From positions 1 through 58,682 of the forward strand of contig DGFE01000023.1 of the NCBI GenBank assembly GCA_002391525.1: a stretch of DNA of 58,682 nt, read 5' to 3'. The stretch is from Competibacteraceae bacterium UBA3908 (GTDB lineage Bacteria > Pseudomonadota > Gammaproteobacteria > Competibacterales > Competibacteraceae). A program made the translations under genes and the position numbers. The notes below the pieces were generated by a model. That model did not search any database. It had not been told where the DNA came from and saw only the letters and a program-made list of their open reading frames with translations. Below, piece after piece: positions 48,960 to 57,706 of the stretch; position 1 is the stretch's first letter, and each line of letters starts with the position of its first letter.

Positions 48960-50294
48960 ATGTCGGAGATGACCCCCCGAGAAATCGCCCAGGAACTGGA
49001 CAAGCACATCATCGGCCAGGATGCCGCCAAACGCGCCGTGGCCATCGCTCTGCGCAACCGCTGGCGGCGGATGCGGGTGGATCCAGCCTTGCGCAACGAG
49101 ATCACCCCCAAGAACATCCTGATGATCGGCCCCACCGGCGTGGGCAAGACCGAGATCGCCCGGCGGCTGGCCAAACTGGCCAATGCCCCCTTCATCAAGG
49201 TCGAGGCCACCAAGTTCACCGAGGTCGGTTACGTGGGCCGGGATGTCGAGTCCATCATCCGCGACCTGATGGACATGGCGGTGAAGATGGTGCGCGAGGA
49301 GGAGACGCAAAAAGTCCGTCATCGCGCCGAGGAAGCGGCTATCGAGCGGGTGTTGGATACCCTGTTGCCACGACCGCGCGGCGTCGGGTTCGCCAACGAG
49401 CCGCCCGCGCCGGATCACTCCGTCACTCGCCAGAAAATGCGTGAGCGCCTGCTCAAGGGTGATCTGGACGACCGGGAAATCGAGATCGAGGTTTCGGTCC
49501 GGCCCGTGGGCGTGGAGATCATGGCTCCGCCCGGCATGGAGGAGATGACCAGTCAGTTGCAGAGCCTGTTCCAGAATCTCACCAGCAATCGGACCCGCAG
49601 CCGCAAGCTCAAGGTCAGGGACGCCCTCAAACTCCTGCAGGAAGAAGAAGCGGCCAAGATGATCAACGAGGAAGAACTGAAGCTCAAGGCGCTGGCGGCG
49701 GTCGAACAGAACGGCATCGTCTTCATCGACGAAATCGACAAGGTCGCCAAGCGCGGCGAGTACGGCGGCCCGGACGTGTCGCGCGAGGGTGTGCAGCGCG
49801 ACCTGCTGCCACTGGTGGAAGGCTGCACCGTCTCCACCAAGTACGGCATGGTGCGCAGCGACCATATTCTGTTCATCGCCTCCGGAGCGTTCCATCTGGC
49901 CAAACCCTCGGATCTGATTCCCGAATTGCAGGGCCGGCTGCCGATCCGGGTCGAATTGAACGCCCTGAGCACCGAGGATTTCGTGCGGATCTTGACCGAA
50001 CCCGATGCGTCCCTGACCGAACAGTATGCGGCGTTGTTGGAAACCGAAGAGATCAAGCTGGAGTTCGCGGCGGACGGGGTGCGGCGCATCGCCGAGGTGG
50101 CCTGCCAGGTCAACGAGCGCACCGAGAACATCGGCGCCCGGCGGTTGCATACCGTCATGGAGCGCCTGCTGGAAACCATCTCCTTCGAGGCGCCCGACCG
50201 CGCCCGCCAGACGGTGACCGTGGATGGCGCCTACGTGGACGCGCATCTCGGCGAGCTGATCAAGGACGAAGACCTGACCCGCTACATTCTGTGA
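48960..50294 (+). CDS. hslU: ATP-dependent protease ATPase subunit HslU
   Basis: HslU is the AAA+ unfoldase that feeds HslV. The product is 444 residues, the usual size. Walker A is GPTGVGKTE (about 57-65), the pore loop KFTEVGYVGRDVESI follows (about 82-96), Walker B is GIVFIDEIDKV, and the sensor-2 region is TENIGARRLHTVMERLLE. It ends YVDAHLGELIKDEDLTRYIL, the C-terminal tail that activates HslV. It starts 66 nt after hslV and the DUF971 gene starts 7 nt after its stop. Confidence 0.97.
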   Translation: MSEMTPREIAQELDKHIIGQDAAKRAVAIALRNRWRRMRVDPALRNEITPKNILMIGPTGVGKTEIARRLAKLANAPFIKVEATKFTEVGYVGRDVESIIRDLMDMAVKMVREEETQKVRHRAEEAAIERVLDTLLPRPRGVGFANEPPAPDHSVTRQKMRERLLKGDLDDREIEIEVSVRPVGVEIMAPPGMEEMTSQLQSLFQNLTSNRTRSRKLKVRDALKLLQEEEAAKMINEEELKLKALAAVEQNGIVFIDEIDKVAKRGEYGGPDVSREGVQRDLLPLVEGCTVSTKYGMVRSDHILFIASGAFHLAKPSDLIPELQGRLPIRVELNALSTEDFVRILTEPDASLTEQYAALLETEEIKLEFAADGVRRIAEVACQVNERTENIGARRLHTVMERLLETISFEAPDRARQTVTVDGAYVDAHLGELIKDEDLTRYIL

Positions 50295-50301
50295 GATTGT
50301 C

Positions 50302-50658
50302 ATGAGCGCGCGTCCGACTGAAATCAAGTTGCATCAGGCGTCCCGGCTGCTGGAAGTCGCCTTCGAGGATGGCGCCCGTTTCCGGTTGCCGTGCGAGTAC
50401 TTGCGGGTGTTTTCGCCCTCCGCCGAGGTGCGGGGTCACGGTCCCGGCACCGGGACGCTGGTGACCGGCAAGGAGGCGGTCAACATCACCGCCATCGAGC
50501 CGGTGGGCAATTACGCGGTTCGGCTGGTGTTCGACGACGGCCACTCGACCGGCCTGTATTCCTGGAACATCCTCTACGAACTGGGCGCGGACCAGGACAG
50601 CAACTGGCGGGATTATCTGCGCCGCCTGGCCGAGGCCGGCTACCAGCGCCAAGCCTGA
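50302..50658 (+). CDS. DUF971 (gamma-butyrobetaine hydroxylase-like N-terminal) domain protein
   Basis: This 118-residue protein has the DUF971 fold (TEIKLHQASRLLEVAFEDGARFRLPCEYLRVFSPSAEVRGHG, then VNITAIEPVGNYAVRLVFDDGHSTGLYSWNILYEL, about 60-94). It lies in the conserved hslVU-DUF971-ubiE order. DUF971 proteins have been linked to iron-sulfur proteins; no cofactor residues beyond one Cys (about 31) are visible here. Function is otherwise unknown. Confidence 0.9.
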   Translation: MSARPTEIKLHQASRLLEVAFEDGARFRLPCEYLRVFSPSAEVRGHGPGTGTLVTGKEAVNITAIEPVGNYAVRLVFDDGHSTGLYSWNILYELGADQDSNWRDYLRRLAEAGYQRQA

Positions 50659-50690
50659 CCTCCGCATCCCTTCGAGGCGTCCCGCGAACC

Positions 50691-51440
50691 ATGGAACCAC
50701 CTGAAACCACGCATTTCGGCTACCAGCGGGTGGCCGCCGACGAAAAAGCCCGCAAGGTCGCCGGTGTGTTCGATTCGGTCGCCGGCAAGTACGATCTGAT
50801 GAACGATTTGATGTCGCTGGGCGTGCATCGCTGGTGGAAACGGTTCGCGGTCAGCGTCAGCGGCGTGCGGGCCGGGGAGCGGGTGCTGGATCTGGCCGGC
50901 GGCACCGGCGATCTGAGCAGTCGATTGCTGCCGCGGGTGGGACCGAAAGGGCTGGTGGTGCTGTCCGATATCAACGCCACCATGTTGGCCGAGGGACGCC
51001 GCCGGCTGATCGACGAAGGCGCGCTCGGCAATATCGCCTACGTGCAGGCCGACGCCGAGCAACTGCCGTTTCCCGACAACACCTTTGATTGCGTCATCAT
51101 CGGTTTCGGGCTGCGTAACGTCACCCACAAGGAACGGGCGCTGGCGGCCATGTATCGCGCCCTCAAGCCGGGCGGGCGGGCGATCATCCTGGAGTTTTCC
51201 CATCCGGTCGCGCCCGGTCTGAAGCCGGTTTATGACCTGTATTCGTTCACCGTGTTGCCGGTGCTGGGCAAGCTGGTGGCCGACGATGCCGCCAGCTATC
51301 GCTATCTGGCCGAATCCATCCGCATGCACCCGGATCAGGAAACCCTGCTGCGCATGCTGGAGGCGGCGGGTTTCGAGCGCTGCCAGTACTTCAACCTGAC
51401 CGGCGGCATCGTCGCGGTGCATCGCGGCTACAAGTTCTGA
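50691..51440 (+). CDS. ubiE: Ubiquinone/menaquinone biosynthesis C-methyltransferase UbiE
   Basis: UbiE performs the C-methylation of the benzoquinol (and menaquinone) ring. The product is 249 residues. The SAM motif RVLDLAGGTGDLSSRLL (about 64-80) and the family blocks FDSVAGKYDLMNDLMSLGVHRWWKRF (about 28-53), CVIIGFGLRNVTHKERAL, FSHPVAPGLKPVYDLYSFTVLPVLG and SYRYLAESIRMHPDQETL are all present. It heads the ubiE-ubiJ-ubiB set. Confidence 0.97.
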   Translation: MEPPETTHFGYQRVAADEKARKVAGVFDSVAGKYDLMNDLMSLGVHRWWKRFAVSVSGVRAGERVLDLAGGTGDLSSRLLPRVGPKGLVVLSDINATMLAEGRRRLIDEGALGNIAYVQADAEQLPFPDNTFDCVIIGFGLRNVTHKERALAAMYRALKPGGRAIILEFSHPVAPGLKPVYDLYSFTVLPVLGKLVADDAASYRYLAESIRMHPDQETLLRMLEAAGFERCQYFNLTGGIVAVHRGYKF

Positions 51441-51475
51441 TTCCGGGCGCCCGCCTCTCCCTGGCGGAGGCGGGA

Positions 51476-52117
51476 GTGAAGGTCATCCATCTTGAGGACT
51501 CCCGTGTGACCCCCGCTGTCATCGCCGCCGGTCTGGAGGCGGCGTTCAATCGGATTTTGCGGCTCGATCCCGAGGTTCTGCCGCGCCTGACCGCGCTGGA
51601 CGGTCTGGTCATCGCCGTCGAATTCGAGGGTCTGGGTCTGAGCCTTTACCTGCTGCCCGGCGCCGACGGTATCCGGGTCGTGGATCGATGCGAAGCCGAA
51701 CCGACGGTCCGCGTTCGCGGTACGCCGCTGGCGCTGGTCCGGTACTGGCGCGGTGATCGGACGGCCAGCGGCGAAATCGTGGTCGAGGGCGACGCGGCGA
51801 CGGGTCAGGCGTTCCAGTCGGTCCTGACGCGTTTGGAGATCGACTGGGAGGAACAACTGTCGCGGGTGGTCGGCGACGCCGTCGCCCATGGGCTTGGCAA
51901 TCTCTGGCGCGGTTTCCGCGATTGGAGCCGGCGAGCGGGCTATATCCTGCGGCGCGATGGCGTCGAATACCTGCAACAGGAACTGCGGGCCCTGCCGTCG
52001 CCCCAGGCGGTCGAGCGCTTTCTGAACGCGGTCGATGCCCTGCGCGAGGATACCGACCGGCTGACGGCGCGAACCGAGCGCCTGCGCCGGCGCCTGACCG
52101 CCGGCGGTCCGGTCTGA
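51476..52117 (+). CDS. ubiJ: Ubiquinone biosynthesis accessory factor UbiJ (SCP2 domain)
   Basis: UbiJ is a lipid-binding scaffold of the Ubi complex. The product is 213 residues. The SCP2-like part (about 10-115) includes LEAAFNRILRLDPEVLPRLTALDG and an ALVRYWRGDRTASGEIVVEGDAATGQAFQSVL core. A coiled coil closes the protein (about 175-205, VERFLNAVDALREDTDRLTARTERLRRRL). The start is a GTG at 51476 with GGAGG ahead; a second GTG at 51506 (GAGG ahead) aligns better to the short UbiJ N-terminus. Confidence 0.9.
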   Translation: MKVIHLEDSRVTPAVIAAGLEAAFNRILRLDPEVLPRLTALDGLVIAVEFEGLGLSLYLLPGADGIRVVDRCEAEPTVRVRGTPLALVRYWRGDRTASGEIVVEGDAATGQAFQSVLTRLEIDWEEQLSRVVGDAVAHGLGNLWRGFRDWSRRAGYILRRDGVEYLQQELRALPSPQAVERFLNAVDALREDTDRLTARTERLRRRLTAGGPV

Positions 52118-52147
52118 GCTCGTCTTTCCTCAAGGCGCGCAGACGGC

Positions 52148-53821
52148 ATGTTCGGCCCCGCTCAGCTGCTACGGTTGCTGCACATCAACCGGGTTCTGGT
52201 TCGCCACGGTCTGGACGACATCGTGCTGGCGACCCATCTGTTCCGCCCGGTCGGTTTTCTGCGCCATCTGCTGCCGTGGAACTGGATGCCCCGCCAACGA
52301 CCGGACCTGTCGCGCGGCGCCCGCATCCGGCTGGCCCTGGAGGATCTGGGGCCGATCTTCGTCAAGTTCGGGCAAATGCTGTCCACCCGCCGCGATCTGC
52401 TGCCGGACGACATCGCCCTGGAACTGGCCAAACTCCAGGATCAGGTGCCACCGTTTCCCGGGCAGCAGTCGCGGGCCATCGTCGAGAAAGCCTACGGCCA
52501 GCCGCTGGAGGCGGTGTTTGGCGAATTCGGCTTCGAGCCCTTGGCCTCGGCTTCCATCGCCCAGGTTCATACCGCCCGCCTGCACAACGGTCGCGAGGTG
52601 GTGGTCAAGGTGGTGCGGCCCGGCATCGAAAAGACCATCCGCCGCGACGTGGAACTGTTGTACATCATCGCCGGCCTCGCCCAACGCTACTGGAAGGAAG
52701 GCCGCCGGCTGCGCCCGCTGGAAGTGGTGGCGGAATACGAGAAGACCATCTTCGACGAACTGGACCTGGTTCGCGAGGCGGCCAACGCCAGCCAATTGCG
52801 GCACAACTTCAAGGATTCGCCGATCCTGTACGTGCCGGAGGTCTTCTGGCCGGAAACCCGCCGCAACGTGCTGGTGATGGAGCGGGTTTACGGGATCCCG
52901 GTGGGCGATATCGCCGAACTGCGGCGACGGGGAGTGGATCTCAAGAAGCTGTCCGAGCGGGGCGTGGAAATCTTTTTCACCCAGGTTTTCCGCGACAGTT
53001 TCTTCCACGCCGACATGCACCCCGGCAATATCTTCGTCAACGCCGGGAATCCGGACGATCCCCGCTACATCGCCGTGGATTTCGGGATCATCGGCACTCT
53101 GAATCCCACCGACCAGCACTACCTGGCCGAGAACTTCCTGGCCTTTTTCCACCGCGACTACCGGCGGGTGGCGGAATTGCACATCGAATCCGGCTGGGTG
53201 CCGGCGGAAACCCGGGTGGACGAGTTCGAGTCGGCCATTCGCACCGTGTCGGAGCCGATCTTCGACCGGCCGCTCAAGGACATCTCCTTCGGCGGTTTTC
53301 TGCTGACCCTGTTCCAGACCGCTCGCCGCTTCAACATGGAAGTGCAGCCGCAACTGGTGCTGTTGCAGAAGACCCTGCTCAACATCGAGGGGTTGGGCCG
53401 ACAGCTCGATCCCGAACTGGATTTGTGGAAGACCGCCAAACCGTTTCTGGAAAACTGGATGCGCGACCGGGTGGGGCCGCGTTCGGTGCTCAATCGCATC
53501 AAGTACTACATCCCGCGCTGGGCCGACCAGACCCCGGATTTGCCGAACCTGGTCTATGGCCTGCTCCGCAAGGCGAATGCCGGCGAGATCGCGGTACAGC
53601 TGCATAAGCAGGAGATGGCGCAACTGCGGCGGGAGTTGCGTCGGGCCAACCGGCGCAACTTCCATGCGATGGCGGGTGCGGCGTTGATCGTCAGCGCGGC
53701 GGTGCTGCTGGGTTTCGACGCGCTGCAACCGGCCAGCCTGTGGCAGGCGCCGCTGTTGACCTGGTTGTTGGGTGGGATCGGGGTTGGCTTGTTGCTGAGC
53801 GCCTGGCCGACCGACGCCTAA
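52148..53821 (+). CDS. ubiB: Ubiquinone biosynthesis kinase-like protein UbiB
   Basis: UbiB is an atypical ADCK-family kinase/ATPase that helps extract ubiquinone precursors. The product is 557 residues. The KxGQ motif KFGQMLSTRRDLLP (about 73-86), EFGFEPLASASIAQVHTARL with an Ala-rich nucleotide loop, VKVVRPGIEKTI, HADMHPGNIFV and VDFGIIGTL are diagnostic. Two C-terminal transmembrane helices (about 504-523 and 530-550) anchor it. It starts 30 nt after ubiJ. Confidence 0.97.
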   Translation: MFGPAQLLRLLHINRVLVRHGLDDIVLATHLFRPVGFLRHLLPWNWMPRQRPDLSRGARIRLALEDLGPIFVKFGQMLSTRRDLLPDDIALELAKLQDQVPPFPGQQSRAIVEKAYGQPLEAVFGEFGFEPLASASIAQVHTARLHNGREVVVKVVRPGIEKTIRRDVELLYIIAGLAQRYWKEGRRLRPLEVVAEYEKTIFDELDLVREAANASQLRHNFKDSPILYVPEVFWPETRRNVLVMERVYGIPVGDIAELRRRGVDLKKLSERGVEIFFTQVFRDSFFHADMHPGNIFVNAGNPDDPRYIAVDFGIIGTLNPTDQHYLAENFLAFFHRDYRRVAELHIESGWVPAETRVDEFESAIRTVSEPIFDRPLKDISFGGFLLTLFQTARRFNMEVQPQLVLLQKTLLNIEGLGRQLDPELDLWKTAKPFLENWMRDRVGPRSVLNRIKYYIPRWADQTPDLPNLVYGLLRKANAGEIAVQLHKQEMAQLRRELRRANRRNFHAMAGAALIVSAAVLLGFDALQPASLWQAPLLTWLLGGIGVGLLLSAWPTDA

Positions 53822-53889
53822 CGGTCTGGGCTTCCGCCGTTGTTCCGGAGAGTGGATCGGCGTGGAGCGAAAAACGGGTCGAAGCGGCT

Positions 53890-54435
53890 TCAGGACCGTT
53901 GCAGCGCCGCCTCGACCTCGTCGCGTATGCTTCGACCGCACAGGATTTCGATCAGGGTCAGCGCGAAATCCATGGCCGTGCCAGGTCCGCGCGAGGTGAT
54001 GAAAGTGCCGTCGCGCACCACGGCGGCGCTGCTCAGTCGAATGTCCGCCTGGCCATCGAGAATGCCCGGATAGGCAGTGGCCGCGCGGTCGTTCAGCAGG
54101 CCAGCGCTGGCCAGCACCTTGGGCGCGGCGCAGATGGCGGCGACGTAGCGGCCCCGTTCGGCCATGTTCCGCAAGAGCGCCGCGATTCGCCGGTCGGCCT
54201 CCAGCCGCTGGGCGCCGCCCAGGCCGCCCGGCAACACCACCATCTCGAAATCCCGGTCCAGCACCGCGTCCAGGGTGACTTCGGGCAGCAGGACGACTCC
54301 CCGCGAGGCGGTTACCGGTCCTGCTTCCAGACCCGCCACGACCACGGCGACGCCGGCGCGGCGCAACAGGTCGATGATGGTGACGGCTTCCAGTTCTTCG
54401 CAGCCTTGGGCGAGCGGAACGAGGACGGTGGCCAT
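53890..54435 (-). CDS. DJ-1/PfpI family protein (YajL-like)
   Basis: This 181-residue DJ-1 family protein has the nucleophile elbow AAICAAPKVLASAG with Cys102. The conserved Glu pair sits near residues 13-15 (GCEELEA) and LPGGLGGAQRL (about 68-78) is present. Homologues act as chaperones or against glyoxal and oxidative damage; the exact activity is debated. The ATG at 54435 has AGAGGAGAAA ahead and starts the beta strand; an in-frame ATG at 54459 is less likely. The protease gene lies 24 nt downstream of nothing on the same strand, so it may share its transcript. Confidence 0.92.
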   Translation of the reverse strand: MATVLVPLAQGCEELEAVTIIDLLRRAGVAVVVAGLEAGPVTASRGVVLLPEVTLDAVLDRDFEMVVLPGGLGGAQRLEADRRIAALLRNMAERGRYVAAICAAPKVLASAGLLNDRAATAYPGILDGQADIRLSSAAVVRDGTFITSRGPGTAMDFALTLIEILCGRSIRDEVEAALQRS

Positions 54436-54483
54436 GAACGGTTTCTCCTCTGAGTGCAAGAGTGTGGAACAGCGGGCCAGGGT

Positions 54484-55827
54484 TCAGCCGCTCTTGCGGC
54501 TTTGCAATAAAGTCATGCCCTTGAGCAGATTCAGGGCTTCGTACAGCTGATAGTCGTTTTGCGCCAGGTCTCCATCGGGGGCGGCGGCTTTGCCGGGCTC
54601 GGGCGGAGTATCGGGTTGCGGGCCTTCGACGGGCTCGTCGCGGTCATTGCGCAAGTGGCCGGTCAGATCGGACTCCTTGATGAAATCCGAGTTGGTGCCG
54701 TCGTCGTTCGCGACCTTGAGCGGCTTGAGCTTGATGTCGGGTTCGATGCCGGCGGCCTGGATGGAGCGGCCGTTCGGCGTGTAATAACGAGCGGTGGTCA
54801 GTTTGACCGCCGTGCCGTTGCCCAGCGGCAGAATGGTCTGCACGGAACCCTTGCCGAAGGTGCGTTCGCCCAGCACCAGCGCCCGCTGATGATCCTGCAG
54901 CGCGCCGGCGACGATTTCCGAGGCCGACGCCGAGCCGCCGTTGACCAGTACGACGATTGGCGCGCCTTTCAACAGGTCGCCCGGCGTGGCCTTGAAGCTC
55001 TGGTCGGAGCCGTTGCCGCGCCCCTTGGTCTGGACGATGGCGCCGTCCTCGAGGAAGTCGTCGGCCACGTCCACCGCGCCGTTCAGCACCCCGCCCGGAT
55101 TGTTGCGCAAATCCAGCACCAGTCCCTTGAGGGGTGCCTTGTTCTGCTGTTCGAGGGTCTGGAGTTCCTGTTGCAGGTTCTGGGCGGTCTTGGCTTGAAA
55201 CTGGGTGATTCGCAGGTAGCCGAACCCGGGTTCCAGCAGGCGGCTCCTGACGCTCCTGACCTGGATGACTTCCCGGATCAGCTTGATCTTGAGCGGTTTG
55301 CGCACGCCTTCCCGGACGATGGTCAGGGTGATCGGCGTATTTGGTTTGCCGCGCATCCGCTGGATCGCGTCCGACAGCGGCATGCCCTTGACCGAGCTGT
55401 CGTCCAGCCGGATGATCAGGTCGCCGGCGCGGATGCCAGCCCGTTGCGCCGGGGTGTCGTCGATGGGGGCGATGACCTTGATGAAACCGTCTTCCTGTCC
55501 GACCTCGATGCCCAGGCCGCCGAATTCACCGGACGTGCCGACCTGCAAATCCTGAAACGCCTCGGCGTCCAGAAAGGCGGAGTGCGGATCGAGGTTGCTC
55601 AACATGCCGCGGATGGCGTTTTCCAACAGTTCCTTATCCTTGACCGGCTCCACGTAATCCTGTTTGACGGCGTCGAGCACGCCGGTGAACGTGCGCAGTT
55701 CGTCCAGAGGCAACTTGTTTTCCGGCGGCGTTTCCTTTTCGGCCCAGACCGTATGCACCGCCGTCAGCGAGACGCCCGCCAGGAAACTCAACGCCAGCGC
55801 CAGACCGTGTCGGGTTGCAGCACTCAT
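54484..55827 (-). CDS. ctpA: S41 family C-terminal processing protease (CtpA-like)
   Basis: The product is 447 residues with a signal peptide or anchor (about 1-29). The PDZ domain (about 98-180, SGEFGGLGIEVG, AGIRAGDLIIRLDD) is followed by a peptidase domain. That domain has DLRNNPGGVLNGAVDVAD, the serine motif GSASASE (about 298-304) and the general-base Lys326 in FGKGS. The C-terminus is acidic and proline-rich. It trims C-termini of periplasmic proteins, often peptidoglycan hydrolases. The ATG at 55827 follows GGAGTGAAG; a GTG two codons earlier also fits. Confidence 0.94.
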   Translation of the reverse strand: MSAATRHGLALALSFLAGVSLTAVHTVWAEKETPPENKLPLDELRTFTGVLDAVKQDYVEPVKDKELLENAIRGMLSNLDPHSAFLDAEAFQDLQVGTSGEFGGLGIEVGQEDGFIKVIAPIDDTPAQRAGIRAGDLIIRLDDSSVKGMPLSDAIQRMRGKPNTPITLTIVREGVRKPLKIKLIREVIQVRSVRSRLLEPGFGYLRITQFQAKTAQNLQQELQTLEQQNKAPLKGLVLDLRNNPGGVLNGAVDVADDFLEDGAIVQTKGRGNGSDQSFKATPGDLLKGAPIVVLVNGGSASASEIVAGALQDHQRALVLGERTFGKGSVQTILPLGNGTAVKLTTARYYTPNGRSIQAAGIEPDIKLKPLKVANDDGTNSDFIKESDLTGHLRNDRDEPVEGPQPDTPPEPGKAAAPDGDLAQNDYQLYEALNLLKGMTLLQSRKSG

Positions 55828-56031
55828 CTTCACTCCAGACAGTTAATTTGCGGCAGGGGAAAATGGACGAACCTTAGCCTATTTCTCGAATAAGACAATC
55901 AAACGGGCCTGGAAATTGCGTGGCGGCCGGGGAAATTCATGAGACCGCGGGTTAGGGCGGGCGGGCAAGCTCCGGGCGCCGACCGCTCCAGCCGGCGCTC
56001 GGGTTGGCGTAGAGCAGGGAACGGGGAGCGT

Positions 56032-56778
56032 TTACTTGGCCTTGCCCTGGTTGGCGACGGCTTCCATCAGTTTCCTGAGTTCCTCGGGATCGGCGAGATA
56101 GTAACTCTTGATGGGTCGCAGGTTGGCGTCGAGTTCGTAGACCAGCGGGATGGCGGTCGGGATGTTCAGGGCGATGATCGCCTCGTCGGACATGTCGTCG
56201 AGATACTTGACCAGGGCCCGCAGGCTGTTGCCATGCGCGGCGATCACCACCCGCTTGCCGGACCGGATGGTCGGAACCAGCGTGTCGTGCCAGAAGGGCA
56301 AGACCCGGTCGATGGTGGTTTTCAGGCTTTCGGTGGCGGGCAGTACGCGCGGGTCGAGGCCGGCGTAACGGGGATCGTAGGCGGGGTGGCGCGAATCGCT
56401 CGGCTCCAGGGCCGGGGGCGGGATGTCGAAACTGCGCCGCCAGATCTTGACCTGCTCCTCGCCGTGCTTGGCGGCGGTTTCGGATTTGTTCAGGCCGGCC
56501 AGGGCGCCGTAATGACGCTCGTTGAGCCGCCAGGTCCGATGCACCGGAATCCACGCCAGATCCAGTTCATCCAGCACGATCCACAGCGTGTGGATGGCGC
56601 GCTTGAGCACCGACGTGTAGGCCACGTCGAAGACATAACCTTCCTTCTTGAGGGTCTGGCCACCTTTCCTGGCTTCTTCGCGGCCCTTGTCGGAGAGGTC
56701 CACGTCAACCCAGCCGGTGAAGCGGTTTTCCTGGTTCCACTGGCTTTCGCCGTGGCGGATGAGCACGATTTTGTACAT
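56032..56778 (-). CDS. gpmA: 2,3-bisphosphoglycerate-dependent phosphoglycerate mutase
   Basis: GpmA interconverts 3- and 2-phosphoglycerate in glycolysis. The product is 248 residues, the typical dPGM size. It shows the phospho-histidine motif LIRHGESQWNQENRFTGWVDVDLSDKG (His9), RLNERHYGALAGLNKSETAAKHGEEQV, and the second His in VVIAAHGNSLRALVKYLD. It lies upstream of ctpA on the same strand with a 204-nt gap, a pairing often seen in gammaproteobacteria (gpm near a ctp gene). Confidence 0.96.
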   Translation of the reverse strand: MYKIVLIRHGESQWNQENRFTGWVDVDLSDKGREEARKGGQTLKKEGYVFDVAYTSVLKRAIHTLWIVLDELDLAWIPVHRTWRLNERHYGALAGLNKSETAAKHGEEQVKIWRRSFDIPPPALEPSDSRHPAYDPRYAGLDPRVLPATESLKTTIDRVLPFWHDTLVPTIRSGKRVVIAAHGNSLRALVKYLDDMSDEAIIALNIPTAIPLVYELDANLRPIKSYYLADPEELRKLMEAVANQGKAK

Positions 56779-56988
56779 GAAGAACGCCTCCTCAGTTCAG
56801 GGCGATTGTTGTCGTTATCGAATTCGATGGGCCGGACAGCCGATGCGGCGAAGGCCAGCGCTACGCCGATGCCGTTAAATCCTGTGAAAATTCCGCCGCA
56901 TGATCATACGCCCGGTCGACCGATTTCGCCAGCCAGCGGCGTGAACGGCTTCTCAATATCGCTATATCAAGTTATGCTAATACGCAAA

Positions 56989-57002
56989 TTTATCGAGATA
57001 AA
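56989..57002. promoter_or_regulatory. TTTATC-GA-GATAAA palindrome ahead of the ArsR gene
   Basis: This perfect 6-2-6 palindrome ends 3 nt before the TTG start, in an AT-rich stretch (56955-57005). ArsR-family proteins often repress their own genes from such sites. It would cover the transcript start or ribosome site. Confidence 0.45.
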
Positions 57003-57005
57003 CTC

Positions 57006-57374
57006 TTGTCATCCACAGTGCGCAACGAGTGTGCGGGTATTACGCGGGACGGCGTCAATGCCGGCGGAATTACGCTGAATTTCCTGATGACCCGCGACGA
57101 GGACATCGAGCGAGCCTCCCGTTCGCTCAAGGCGATGTCGCACCCGCTGCGGCTCAAGATCCTCTGTACCCTGGGCGAGCAGGAGGTCAGCGTCCAGGAG
57201 ATCGTCGAGCATGTCGGAACGTCTCAGAGCAACATCTCCCAGCATCTTGCCATTCTTCGCGAGAAGGGCATTCTGACCTGCCGCAAGGATGCCAACCGGG
57301 TCTATTACCGGGTGGGCGACGCCCGCACGCTGCGTTTGATCGGCATGATGCGGGACGTCTTCTGCGCCGGTTGA
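57006..57374 (+). CDS. ArsR-family regulator, YgaV/SqrR/BigR-like
   Basis: This 122-residue winged-helix repressor has LKAMSHPLRLKILCTLGEQEVSVQEIVEHVGTSQSNISQHLAILREKGIL (about 41-90) with the recognition helix SQSNISQHLAIL. Cysteines sit at 54 in the alpha-2 position (KILCTL) and 120 at the C-terminus (DVFCAG). This matches the two-cysteine pattern of the sulfide/persulfide sensors YgaV, SqrR and BigR; Cys92 is extra. The start used is a TTG at 57006; an ATG at 57087 would still give a full domain of 95 residues. Target genes are probably the next ones. Confidence 0.88.
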   Translation: MSSTVRNECAGITRDGVNAGGITLNFLMTRDEDIERASRSLKAMSHPLRLKILCTLGEQEVSVQEIVEHVGTSQSNISQHLAILREKGILTCRKDANRVYYRVGDARTLRLIGMMRDVFCAG

Positions 57375-57453
57375 GTTCGCGACGCGCTTCGACCTCCGGC
57401 GGCGACTGTTCGTCGAAGCTTGCCATCCTTCCATCAATCAATCGAGGTCCATC

Positions 57454-57687
57454 ATGAACAGCGAACGGATCATCCGGATCATGGCCGGCTCCTTTGTCCT
57501 GCTGTCCCTGTTGTTGGGGGCGCCGGCCAGTCCTCTTTACCACAGCAGTTACTGGCTGTGGTTTACCGCTTTCGTCGGATTGAACCTGTTCCAGAGCGGT
57601 TTCACCGGCTTCTGTCCGGCGGAAGCGATTTTGTGGAGGCTGGGCGTGAAAAAAGCCGGCGAACCGGCCAGTTGCTCGCCGCGCTGA
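57454..57687 (+). CDS. DUF2892 membrane protein (YgaP C-terminal-like)
   Basis: This 77-residue protein has two transmembrane helices (about 4-24 and 33-50) and the family block GLNLFQSGFTGFCPAEAILWRLGVKK, with a conserved Cys near the membrane face. DUF2892 proteins resemble the membrane part of the rhodanese YgaP of Escherichia coli. It lies 79 nt after the ArsR gene and 19 nt before the rhodanese gene, so all three likely share a transcript. Confidence 0.88.
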   Translation: MNSERIIRIMAGSFVLLSLLLGAPASPLYHSSYWLWFTAFVGLNLFQSGFTGFCPAEAILWRLGVKKAGEPASCSPR

Positions 57688-57706
57688 ACAAACCGTAAGG
57701 AACGCC

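Noticed and set aside
52169..53941. 590-codon minus-strand frame over ubiB
   Set aside because: Antisense shadow; UbiB motifs are complete on the plus strand.
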